Below, one piece after another: positions 11,538 through 20,012 of a DNA stretch of 64,000 bases. Position 1 is the stretch's first letter; the number at the start of each line of letters is the position of its first letter. The notes beneath the pieces are model-generated. The model was not told the DNA's origin, did not search any database, and was given only the letters and a program-made list of their open reading frames with translations. The translations under genes were made by a program, and so were the position numbers. This stretch comes from Pseudomonadota bacterium (GTDB lineage: Bacteria > Desulfobacterota > Desulfobacteria > Desulfobacterales > JAHIVH01). The DNA lies in the NCBI GenBank assembly GCA_018816735.1, contig JAHIVH010000061.1, positions 310,001-374,000 on the forward strand, read 5' to 3'.

Positions 11538-12341
11538 TTACGGAAGCATCAGCGTGGCAACCTGCCCGCTCTTTCCATGAATTTCAACGGGCCTGTCGTT
11601 TAAGTCTATTTTTACACCGGTTGAATTGCCGATCAGGAGATTGAAATGTTTCTCCGCTTTGAGTTCAATTTTATCTCCGGGCTTTAAAATTAATTCCTTT
11701 GGTTTTTCATCATCAACGATGATTTTTATCCACGTTTCCTCAACAGCCGTTATTTTCAAATGGAGTTTTTCAGGCAGCTTTTCCTCCGCCTCTTGTGTTA
11801 TCTCCTCTGAATTCTGTCCAGAAAGTGGTTTTTGACCCCCGGCAACGTCTTCATTGGTGCTCTTTTCATCTTTATCCGTATTGGCAACGGCGTCCGGTTC
11901 CTCTTTCACAGATGGTGCAACCGGATTTCCAATAGTATCATCACTCATCCGTTTGCCAAAGCCGGTTACCAAAAAAAAAGAAACCAGGATAACCACACCA
12001 ACCAGAAAAAGGGCACTCAACAGATGACGCCAGAATTTTGTGCCATAAAAAGCGAGATCTGCCTCGGCTTTTAAAGCGCCCTGGTAATGATCATAGCTTT
12101 GCTGGTACAACTGGAGGACTTCCTGCTTGTCCACACCGATCGCATCTGCATACGCCCGGATAAAACCTTTTATGAAAACATGATCCGGAAGTTTTGCATG
12201 ATCCCCGTTTTCAATGTGTTGAAGGATGTCACGTCCTACTCTGATTTGCTTTGAAACTACTGCAAGATCGATTCCCTTTTCAAGTCGTGCAGTGGATAAC
12301 CGCCTGCCGAATGTCAGTTGTTTATCAACTTTTTTTTCCAT
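11538..12341 (-). CDS. RodZ-like cytoskeletal helix-turn-helix membrane protein
   Basis: 267 aa from the ATG at 12341; an in-frame TTG at 12401 overlaps the upstream stop and would add an atypical leader. The architecture is that of RodZ: an N-terminal XRE-like helix-turn-helix (FGRRLSTARLEKGIDLAVVSKQ, then IENGDHAKLPDHVFIKGFIRAYA), one transmembrane helix (LLSALFLVGVVILVSFFLV), an acidic low-complexity linker (about residues 135-180) and a C-terminal DUF4115-type beta domain (TWIKIIVDDEKPKELILKPGD). RodZ links MreB filaments to the membrane in rod-shape control. In many Desulfobacterota it sits near mfd and mgtE-like genes as here. mreB itself is not in the window. Confidence 0.82.
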   Translation of the reverse strand: MEKKVDKQLTFGRRLSTARLEKGIDLAVVSKQIRVGRDILQHIENGDHAKLPDHVFIKGFIRAYADAIGVDKQEVLQLYQQSYDHYQGALKAEADLAFYGTKFWRHLLSALFLVGVVILVSFFLVTGFGKRMSDDTIGNPVAPSVKEEPDAVANTDKDEKSTNEDVAGGQKPLSGQNSEEITQEAEEKLPEKLHLKITAVEETWIKIIVDDEKPKELILKPGDKIELKAEKHFNLLIGNSTGVKIDLNDRPVEIHGKSGQVATLMLP

Positions 12342-12397
12342 AGACTGCTTAAACCTCTTATTTGGTTTGGTAACAGCCTGAAACGGAATCACATGAA

Positions 12398-13426
12398 TCA
12401 ATTTATGATTCTGATATCAGATTTTTTTCTGAGTCCCTCAAGCCAAGCATTGAATCTTTCATTCACCACATCATTATATAACTTCTCGGAAATTTCTTCA
12501 GATACGTCTTCAAGTGATTTCCCTTTTTCTTCCATTATTTTTTCCACATAAAGAATTTGATACCCGTTTGGTGTCTCCAAAACATCCGTAAACTGTCCAC
12601 CGGATAATCCCTTGATTGCTTGCTGGTAAACCGGTGAGAGGTCGTCAAGCTTGAACAAACCGAGATTACCGCCATCCGTTGACAGGGCCGGATCTGAAAA
12701 TTCATTTGCAAGGGAAAGAAATGATTCGCCCTTGACCAATCGTTTATGAATACCTTCCATTTTTTCTTTTATACCCACTTTCAGTTCATCTATTGTCATA
12801 TCGGCCACCGGCATCATAATGGTGCGAAGTTGATATTTCTTGACCTCGCCATATTTTTCAGGGTGCGCATGATAATTGGCGTCAATATCCTCATTGGTGA
12901 TAATGATCTTTGACTTGACCTCATAGTTGATCAATCGGGGGCGCAGGATCTGATTTTTTATTTCATTCCGGTAGTCCGCCATGGTCAGTCCGTCTCTTGA
13001 AAGTGCTTCTCTTAATGTTTCGTCAGTCAGATAGTTGATTTTCTTTACATGCTCAATAGCATCGTCTATTTCCTTTTCACTTACCGTAAGCTGTAATCTT
13101 GCGATTTCCTGATCCGTCAGGTGGTCTCCTATCAGTTTATCCAGCATTTTCTGACGCATATCAAAAAGGACTTTGGCTTCCTCTTCTCCGTCAAGATTCC
13201 GGGCAAGCACTTGTTCCTTGTAAGGGGCAATGGCTTTTTCGAGTTCAACCAACGTAATGATATCATCATTTACCACGGCAACGATTCTGTCTAAAATATC
13301 TTCACACCTGACGTTCTCCAGGCCAATAAACCCGGATACCCCTAAAATAAAGAGGATGATACCCATTGGCATGATATCCCGTAAATACCCCCATCTGTTT
13401 AATTTGCCTGATTGTTTTTTTTTCAT
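12398..13426 (-). CDS. SurA-type periplasmic peptidyl-prolyl isomerase (PpiC domain)
   Basis: 342 aa from the ATG at 13426. After a hydrophobic export segment (IMPMGIILFILGVSGFIGL) comes the SurA N-terminal chaperone region (ILDRIVAVVNDDIITLVELEKAI), then one parvulin domain with FLSLANEFSDPALSTDGGNLGLF and a C-terminal LEGLRKKSDIRIIN. It should help fold outer-membrane proteins in the periplasm. One parvulin domain is seen rather than the two of E. coli SurA. It lies 19 bases after a second SurA-N-domain lipoprotein, so two related chaperones are made together. Confidence 0.88.
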   Translation of the reverse strand: MKKKQSGKLNRWGYLRDIMPMGIILFILGVSGFIGLENVRCEDILDRIVAVVNDDIITLVELEKAIAPYKEQVLARNLDGEEEAKVLFDMRQKMLDKLIGDHLTDQEIARLQLTVSEKEIDDAIEHVKKINYLTDETLREALSRDGLTMADYRNEIKNQILRPRLINYEVKSKIIITNEDIDANYHAHPEKYGEVKKYQLRTIMMPVADMTIDELKVGIKEKMEGIHKRLVKGESFLSLANEFSDPALSTDGGNLGLFKLDDLSPVYQQAIKGLSGGQFTDVLETPNGYQILYVEKIMEEKGKSLEDVSEEISEKLYNDVVNERFNAWLEGLRKKSDIRIIN

Positions 13427-13445
13427 TTCCCGTCCTGAATGTGTT

Positions 13446-14204
13446 TTAATCACCGATAATCTTCGACCATTGGGCATCGCTAATTTCAATTTTGTACTTA
13501 TCCTTGTATTCATTGATCCAGTTTTTGTAGGTGTCCTCTATTTTCTTCCGTTTCAGATCCAGTATAATCTCTTCATCGTCTATCGGATTTCCCGATTTAT
13601 CAGCCGGGCTGCCTTCACTTTCCTCCTGGTCGCTTACAGCGTCAGCCTGACTGCCTGAATCGCCATCTTCACCTTCCATTGCCTTGACATATGCCGCAAT
13701 TTCCTCAGGCGATACTGTCACCTGGGGTTCAAGAACCTCTGCCACCACTTTTTCCATCAACAACCTTTTCTTAAGCCTCTTTTCCCAGGTCTCATATGAA
13801 ATGACGTTTTCAAGAAGGGTATTTTCAAACTCCCCTTCAGGATAATCCTGTTTGATGGAATCGATGGCAAAATTAAGTTCTTCATCCGTAATGACAATTT
13901 TTTTTTCCTTTGCCATTTGTATCAGAACCATCTCCTCTATCAGCTGATTTAAAATGCGAAGTTTGATTGCTTTGAACGCATCCTTGTCCTGTATCACTTC
14001 AAATGAATAGGCGGTTTTGGCCAACGTAAGGGCTTTGTTAAAATCTGAAACCGTTACCACCTTGTCATCGCAACTGATCAGAATTTCTTTTCCGTCCTTC
14101 TGCTTGGTATTTGAACAGCCGGATAGACCAATCATCACTAAAATAAATATGATTATACAGAAACTCCGGCCACGGGCAAAACATTTAAGGTTTCCGGGGC
14201 ACAT
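13446..14204 (-). CDS. SurA N-domain lipoprotein, probable periplasmic chaperone
   Basis: 252 aa. The signal ends in a lipobox (IGLSGC, Cys30), so the mature protein is lipid-anchored. The body matches the SurA N-terminal helical chaperone fold (VTVSDFNKALTLAK, LRILNQLIEEMVLIQMAKEKKIVITDEELN) and has no parvulin domain. Residues about 180-215 are a very acidic, Ser/Gly-rich insertion. AAGGA precedes the ATG. Its gene pairs with the downstream PpiC/SurA gene, and mfd is upstream. Outer-membrane protein biogenesis is the likely role, inferred from fold and location. Confidence 0.82.
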   Translation of the reverse strand: MCPGNLKCFARGRSFCIIIFILVMIGLSGCSNTKQKDGKEILISCDDKVVTVSDFNKALTLAKTAYSFEVIQDKDAFKAIKLRILNQLIEEMVLIQMAKEKKIVITDEELNFAIDSIKQDYPEGEFENTLLENVISYETWEKRLKKRLLMEKVVAEVLEPQVTVSPEEIAAYVKAMEGEDGDSGSQADAVSDQEESEGSPADKSGNPIDDEEIILDLKRKKIEDTYKNWINEYKDKYKIEISDAQWSKIIGD

Positions 14205-14284
14205 AGGCTTGTCCTTTTGATGACTCTCACAAATAAAATTGAATTCCTGATTGTTTTAAAACTCAGAAAAAATATTAAAATATT

Positions 14285-17200
14285 TCAGGGGTTAACATGC
14301 TGAGCAATTTCTTTCAAGATATTTTTGGTTTGAGCAAGCATTGCACTGAAATGTTTTTCCGCCAGACGAACCGTCAATACCTGATCCGGTGAAAATCGGT
14401 ACTGACGAGGATGTGCCGCGATCAGTTTGACCATACCATGCGGATTTTTCTGGTGCAACTCTGAAAAATACAGCATTAAAACACCATCCCCCACATCAAG
14501 CCTTTTAATACCCGCCTTGATTGACAGGGCCTTCAGCATGATTTTCAGCAACATATTCCCTGCCTCTTCAGGCAGATTCCCATACCTGTCGATCATTTCT
14601 TCTTTAAGATCGGAAATTTCCTTAAGCTCCGTCATCCGTGAAAGCCGCCTGTAGATCGAAAGCCGCTGATCAATTTCCGGCACATATTTTTCCGGGATGT
14701 AGCAGGACATGCTCACGTTAATTTCAGGATCAAGCTTTTCCACAACCGGCTGGCCATTCAGATCGGCCACGGCATTTTCCATGAGTTTTAAAAACATGTC
14801 ATACCCAATGGCTGCAATGTGGCCTGACTGGGATGCGCCCAGAACCGTACCGCCGCCCCTGATCTGAAGATCACTCATGGCAATCTGAAAACCGGACCCC
14901 AGATCGCTATGTTCCATCAGAACTTTAAGGCGTTTTTTGGCATCCTTGCCAAGGGGGCTGTCGCTGGGAATAAACAGATAGGCATATGCCTGCTCACCGC
15001 ATCTGCCGATGCGTCCCCGCAACTGATACATCTGGGCCAGACCGAACCGGTCCGCCCTGTTGATGAACATGGTGTTGGCTGAAGGAATATCAATACCGGA
15101 TTCGATGATTGTGGTACAGACCAGCATATCGATCTCCCCGTTGATAAACTGAAACATGACCTTTTCAAGATCTTTTTCATTCATCCTTCCGTGGGCCACG
15201 CCTGTCCTGACCTCGGGAACGATATTTTTCAGATGCTCCTCGATATTTGAAATGGTATTGATATTGTTGTGAACGAAAAATACCTGCCCCTTTCTGGCCA
15301 GTTCCTTGCGGACTGCTTCGACGATAACCACGTCATCGAACTCGGAAATATAGGTAATAATCGCCTGACGTTCCTCAGGTGGCGTTGAAATGACACTGAT
15401 ATCCCGTGTACCCATAAGAGACATATGCAAGGTTCTGGGAATGGGTGTTGCGGTGAGCGCAAGAACATCCACAGTGGCCCGCATATTTTTAAGATTTTCC
15501 TTGTGCTTCACGCCGAATCGTTGTTCCTCGTCAATCACGATCAGGCCGAGATCCTTAAATGCCACATCTTTTTGAAGCAGCCGATGGGTGCCGATAACAA
15601 TATCGGTCTTGCCTTCCTTAAGCGTGTTTACAATTTCGCGCTGTTCTTTAACTGTCTTAAATCTTGAAAGACGTTCAATGCGAATGGGGTATTGATCAAA
15701 CCGCTCTTTAAACGTCCTGAAATGCTGTTCGGCAAGCACGGTTGTGGGTACAAGGATGGCGACCTGCTTGCCGTCATTGATTGCCTTGAAAGATGCCCTG
15801 AGTGCCACCTCTGTCTTTCCATATCCCACATCACCACAGACAAGCCTGTCCATTGGCAGGGTGTGTTCCATGTCAGTTAACACGTCTTCAATGGCCCTGA
15901 TCTGATCCGGGGTTTCCTCATATTTGAAGGCAGCTTCGAAATCCCTGAAATAGCTGTCTGTTTTTCCAAATGCATGGCCAAGCCTTGCTTTTCGCTCCGC
16001 ATAGAGTTTCAGAAGTTCGCCTGCAATTTTTTCAACGGTTTTCTTTGCCTTTTCCTTGACACGTTCCCAGGTTTTGCCTCCCATTTTATCCAGCACAGGC
16101 GTAAAGCCGTCCATCCCGATATATTTCTGGATCACATTCATCCGGTCCACAGGAAGGTAGAGTTTATCATCATCCTTATAGAGAATTAACAAATAGTCAT
16201 TTGTGTGTCCTGACAGGGTCAGTTTTACAAGTCCCTTGTACTGGCCCAGCCCGTGGTCAGAATGCACAACAATATCGCCCTCGCTCAATTCATTCAGTGA
16301 TAAAAACTGTTCTGCCGGCTTTTTCCCGGGTGTCTTTCTGACCCGGTATTTAACGGCAAAAATTTCATCTTCCGAAATGACGGCAAGCATCTCGTCATGC
16401 CAGACGAACCCTGACGATATACGGCCGGGGCAGATGACTACCTGGCCTTTTTTATCATAAGAATCCTGAAACCGGTTTATGACAACCGGTTCAATACCGT
16501 AAGGCTGAAGAAGGGAAAAAAGCCGCTCAATCTGGGAGTTGGTACTGCACACCAGAAGAACGGAAAACCCTTTTGCTGTCTTGTCATTGATCCATGCCAC
16601 AAGGGGCATCAGAACATTTTCCCGGGTTCGTTCCCGTTTGAGTTCCTGACTTAATGCTGAATTATCCTCTATCGACATATCCCGGATGTTTTCATGGGTC
16701 TGTGACGAATCATAAAATGTTTCGGAAAGTATGGTAAAAGACAGTGTTGTTCTGCTGTTCAGATTTTCCTTGATGGTCTTCCAGGGCAGGTAAAGACGTT
16801 CCGGTTCCACGCAAAGCCGTTGATCCGCTTTTGCAGATTCGAAATTTTTATATCCCTTGTCTTCAAATTCTGCTGCTGCCTGTTCAAGATCAGACGGATC
16901 CGTCAGAATAAAAATCCCCTGGGGAGATGCATAATCAAAAAACGAACTCAACGCCTTATACAAGAGAGGAATCAGGCTTTCAATTCCGGTAAAAATGCCT
17001 TCATTTTTAATCCGTTCAACAATGGCCCTGACCTTTGTCACCCGGAGTCCAAGATGCGAGGCCTGGAGCCTGACCTGTGACAGAAGATCGTCCAGATATT
17101 CTTTTTTAAGGATGGCTTCTCTGGCAGGAAGGATCTCGATTTCCCGGACAGCTTCCGTTTTCCGCTGATTCAGTGGTGAAAAAAACCGTATTGATTCTAC

Positions 17201-17797
17201 AAAGTCACCATAAAGCTCGATCCTCACCGGATCGGTATACGCAGGGGAAAACACATCCAGTATTCCCCCCCTTACACAAAAGTCTCCGGGTTCCTCAACC
17301 AGGGATGTCTGGGTGTACCCCCCGGCAATGAGCTTTGAAATCAACACATCCCTGTCTATCTCCTCGCCTTCCATCACAAGCTCAACATATCCGGCAATTT
17401 CATCCCGGGGTATCAGGCGCTGCAACAAGGTATCCACGGGCGTGACGATGACCTGCGGGGCCTGATTGACAATCATCTTGTAGAGAAGACTGATCCGTGC
17501 GGAAGCGGTTTCATTATGATAGGAAAGGGATTTAAACGGCAGAATGTTGTAAGGCGGAAAATACGCCACTGAAGCAGTGTCCCTGCCTGAATAAAACAAA
17601 AAATCATCGACAAATTGTTCACCTGCTTTCCGGGATGGCACAATCACATAAAGCGGGGTTTTCAATTCCGCTGCAAATCGTGAAACAATATACGCTTTCT
17701 CGGACCCGGACACGCCCTGACACACCGTATGCAATGCCCTGGTGTTCAGATGACCGATCAATGATTTTATATTATTTTTAACTTGATTTTGATTCAT
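14285..17797 (-). CDS. mfd: Transcription-repair coupling factor Mfd
   Basis: About 1170 aa, full length. Mfd removes RNA polymerase stalled at DNA damage and recruits UvrA. Domains in order: UvrB-homology region (N-terminal third, VRGGILDVFSPAYTDPVRIE), RNA-polymerase-interacting CarD-like domain (ELSEGDIVVHSDHGLGQYKG), superfamily 2 translocase with Walker A CGDVGYGKTEVALRA and box DEEQRFGV, motif III ALTATPIPRTL, motif VI QLRGRIGR, and the C-terminal UvrA-binding domain. The ATG at 17797 and a GTG at 17803 are both possible starts. It is the first gene of the minus-strand run, divergent from tRNA-Thr. Confidence 0.97.
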   Translation of the reverse strand: MNQNQVKNNIKSLIGHLNTRALHTVCQGVSGSEKAYIVSRFAAELKTPLYVIVPSRKAGEQFVDDFLFYSGRDTASVAYFPPYNILPFKSLSYHNETASARISLLYKMIVNQAPQVIVTPVDTLLQRLIPRDEIAGYVELVMEGEEIDRDVLISKLIAGGYTQTSLVEEPGDFCVRGGILDVFSPAYTDPVRIELYGDFVESIRFFSPLNQRKTEAVREIEILPAREAILKKEYLDDLLSQVRLQASHLGLRVTKVRAIVERIKNEGIFTGIESLIPLLYKALSSFFDYASPQGIFILTDPSDLEQAAAEFEDKGYKNFESAKADQRLCVEPERLYLPWKTIKENLNSRTTLSFTILSETFYDSSQTHENIRDMSIEDNSALSQELKRERTRENVLMPLVAWINDKTAKGFSVLLVCSTNSQIERLFSLLQPYGIEPVVINRFQDSYDKKGQVVICPGRISSGFVWHDEMLAVISEDEIFAVKYRVRKTPGKKPAEQFLSLNELSEGDIVVHSDHGLGQYKGLVKLTLSGHTNDYLLILYKDDDKLYLPVDRMNVIQKYIGMDGFTPVLDKMGGKTWERVKEKAKKTVEKIAGELLKLYAERKARLGHAFGKTDSYFRDFEAAFKYEETPDQIRAIEDVLTDMEHTLPMDRLVCGDVGYGKTEVALRASFKAINDGKQVAILVPTTVLAEQHFRTFKERFDQYPIRIERLSRFKTVKEQREIVNTLKEGKTDIVIGTHRLLQKDVAFKDLGLIVIDEEQRFGVKHKENLKNMRATVDVLALTATPIPRTLHMSLMGTRDISVISTPPEERQAIITYISEFDDVVIVEAVRKELARKGQVFFVHNNINTISNIEEHLKNIVPEVRTGVAHGRMNEKDLEKVMFQFINGEIDMLVCTTIIESGIDIPSANTMFINRADRFGLAQMYQLRGRIGRCGEQAYAYLFIPSDSPLGKDAKKRLKVLMEHSDLGSGFQIAMSDLQIRGGGTVLGASQSGHIAAIGYDMFLKLMENAVADLNGQPVVEKLDPEINVSMSCYIPEKYVPEIDQRLSIYRRLSRMTELKEISDLKEEMIDRYGNLPEEAGNMLLKIMLKALSIKAGIKRLDVGDGVLMLYFSELHQKNPHGMVKLIAAHPRQYRFSPDQVLTVRLAEKHFSAMLAQTKNILKEIAQHVNP

Positions 17798-17825
17798 ATT
17801 CACTGTAATTCAATCCGTACATTTT

Positions 17826-17901
17826 GCCGATGTAACTCAGTTGGTAGAGTAGCTGATTCGTAATCAGCAAGTCAGCGGTTCGACTCCGCTCATCGGCTCC
17901 A
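17826..17901 (+). tRNA. tRNA-Thr (anticodon CGT)
   Basis: 76 bases including an encoded CCA. Acceptor GCCGATG pairs with CATCGGC, discriminator T, then CCA. The D-arm holds ACTCAGTTGGTAGAGT. The anticodon stem GCTGA/TCAGC encloses loop TTCGTAA, giving CGT, which reads ACG codons. The T-arm is CAGCGGTTCGACTCCGCT. The gene is followed at once by a strong terminator. I saw no duplicated tRNA end that would mark an integrated element. Confidence 0.96.
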
Positions 17902-17910
17902 TGCCAAATC

Positions 17911-17953
17911 AAGGGTTTCCGGCAGACATTGCCTGAAACCCTTTTTATTTTTA
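17911..17953 (+). terminator. Rho-independent terminator of tRNA-Thr
   Basis: Stem AAGGGTTTC (17911-17919) / GAAACCCTT (17935-17943), with inner GGC/GCC pairs, followed by TTTTATTTTT. It begins ten bases after the tRNA. Confidence 0.88.
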
Positions 17954-17993
17954 ACATCCAGTTTATAGCCTATAGTTTACAGCTGGCACTCTT

Positions 17994-18491
17994 TTAGACG
18001 GGTAAAAAAAATTGAGCAAGTCCTAATTGGGATGATTGATGAAAAATCTTATAAAAACCGGTTCTGCAGATGAATTGTTCAGTCACTTCCCGGCAGACAC
18101 ATTCTTCCAGTGTTTCCCCCGGCTCCACAAACCCGGCCAGCACAGAATAGAGTCTTTTATTCGGGAAACGCATTGATCTGGCCAAAAGAATCCTGTCTCC
18201 ATTACAGACAGATACGATAATGCACGGATTGATTCTCGGATACATGACATGGGCGCACCCTGTGCAAATCAATGCACGTTCGTCTTCCTTCTGCTTGAAT
18301 CCCTGCCCGCACCTTCCGCAAAACTGGTTATCCGCCAGCCAATCCCTTATCTGGAGTGCATAATACCCGGCTGCTGCCCAGTGGTCGTCCGACAGGATGA
18401 CCGAACAGCTCACGCAGGCCGATATACGCTCCGCCGTCAATTTCAGATGCATGAAGTTCTGAAAGAAAACAGGACCGGCCTTCGGCTTCAC
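17994..18491 (-). pseudogene. Decayed NudC-type NAD(H) pyrophosphatase
   Basis: The central part is clearly NudC: a zinc ribbon CGRCG ... [18 protein letters not shown] and the start of a Nudix box, [18 protein letters not shown]. After REV the expected REUxEExGU ending and the SQPWPFP-type NAD motif are missing: the frame reads [17 protein letters not shown] and stops, 165 codons in all against about 260-310 for the family. The second catalytic Glu of the Nudix box is Gln. There is also no good start; only a GTG without a clear ribosome site opens the frame, and the usual ~100-residue N-terminal domain is cut short. I therefore call it a truncated, probably frameshifted remnant. A functional short Nudix protein is unlikely. 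Confidence 0.68.
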
Positions 18492-18666
18492 CGATAAATT
18501 GTTTGGATTTGAGAATAATCTTGCTAACGATCAGATATCCATGATAAACATCATGACATAATCAACGAATGAGGGCACTTCACCTGAACGTTATCCCGAT
18601 AGTCGAAACGACCCATTATCAATTCATCTGACGGTCAGACAATTACCCGATCAAAAAGAGACATTC

Positions 18667-19782
18667 ATGAAAAATAACAAGAAACAACTCATAAGGGCAG
18701 TCAGTTTTCTTCTGGTAGCCGGGTTTCTCATAACAAGCCTTGCCAGTTATTTTGTATCCAGGGCATCTTTGCGTTCAGGTATCGCATTAAATGAGCTGCC
18801 ACTGACCAGTGACAATATCTATTCCGAAATCCAGCGTGACCTCATTCGACCGATATTTATTTCATCCCTGATGGCATCCAATACGTTTCTGAGAGACTGG
18901 GTGCTTCAGGGTGAAAATAATGAAACGGAAATCGCAAAATACTTAAAAGACATAAAGACTCGATATAACACGATAACCAGTTTCTTTGTTTCGGAAAAAA
19001 CAAAAAAATACTACTATGCAGACGGCATACTGAAAACCATATCTCCGGATGAGGAGCGGGACAAATGGTATTTCAGGGTCCGGGAAATGAAAACACCCTA
19101 TGAAATCAACGTTGACCCGGACATGACCAACAAAAACGCCATTACGATTTTTATCAATTACCGGGTGAATGATTATAACGATAACTACATTGGCGCCATT
19201 GGTGTGGGACTAACCATTGAATTCGTGAAAAAACTGATCCGGACCTATCAACAGAAATATGACAGAAACATATATTTTGTTGACCATGCGGGTAATGTTA
19301 AACTTGCCGACGCCAGTGTTCAAAAACCAGGGACAAATATTTTTCAACTAGAACATTCACCGGATTTTGAGCATAAACTTAAATCGGCCTTTGCTTCAGC
19401 CGAGACCACTTTCAGCTTCAAAAAAAAGGGTGAATTAATCCATACCAATGTCCGATATATTGATGAATTTGCCCTGTACCTGATTGTCGAACAGGCCGAA
19501 GGCAGCAAAACAAATCGAATTTTCAAAACCCTGCTCATCAATTTAATGGTATGTGCATTGATTACGCTGGTTGTGTTGGTGCTGGTCACGTTAACCATCA
19601 GCGCCTACCAGGAAAGAATAAAAACCCTTGAAGGCATTATTCCCATTTGCATGCACTGCAAGGAGATCAGGGATGATCAGGGGGGCTGGAACACACTGGA
19701 GCATTACATATCCGAGCGATCCGACGCCCGGTTCAGCCATGGTATCTGCCCGAAGTGCATGGAAAAACATTATCCAAAATGA
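18667..19782 (+). CDS. Membrane Cache-domain sensor with a C-terminal zinc-ribbon tail
   Basis: 371 aa. One N-terminal transmembrane helix (AVSFLLVAGFLITSLASYFV), a periplasmic double-Cache-type sensor domain of about 250 residues (ITSFFVSEKTKKYYYADGI, DKWYFRVREM, AITIFINYRVND, GAIGVGLTIEFVKKLI), then a second helix (LLINLMVCALITLVVLVLVTL). The cytoplasmic end has no kinase, GGDEF or HAMP domain. It carries only a ~45-residue block IPICMHCKEIRDDQGGW ... FSHGICPKCMEKHYP. That Cys-x2-Cys pair tail is known as an end piece of many deltaproteobacterial PAS/response-regulator proteins. It probably senses a small ligand and signals through a partner, perhaps the CheB-CheR or hybrid kinase genes downstream (inference). 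Confidence 0.8.
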   Translation: MKNNKKQLIRAVSFLLVAGFLITSLASYFVSRASLRSGIALNELPLTSDNIYSEIQRDLIRPIFISSLMASNTFLRDWVLQGENNETEIAKYLKDIKTRYNTITSFFVSEKTKKYYYADGILKTISPDEERDKWYFRVREMKTPYEINVDPDMTNKNAITIFINYRVNDYNDNYIGAIGVGLTIEFVKKLIRTYQQKYDRNIYFVDHAGNVKLADASVQKPGTNIFQLEHSPDFEHKLKSAFASAETTFSFKKKGELIHTNVRYIDEFALYLIVEQAEGSKTNRIFKTLLINLMVCALITLVVLVLVTLTISAYQERIKTLEGIIPICMHCKEIRDDQGGWNTLEHYISERSDARFSHGICPKCMEKHYPK

Positions 19783-20012
19783 AACGAACTGGGGGTTTAC
19801 CTTGCCGTCCTGCCAAATATCCCTTGATTTTTTCGCACCTCGAATCTATATAAAAACCCATTGGCCAATCTTTTAAATTATCGTCTCCTGATCTCTTGCC
19901 TTTTGATCATTATGTGAACCAACGGATACAGCTATTGGCTGTCAGAAAATCAGGGGGGTCTTGTTTTTGATGTGTAAGACCTGTTAAAAAATGATTTCCG
20001 GGAACCCTTGTC

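Noticed and set aside
17826..18500. Integrated element at the 3' end of tRNA-Thr
   Set aside because: No integrase and no repeat of the tRNA end downstream; the terminator and the NudC remnant look like ordinary chromosome.
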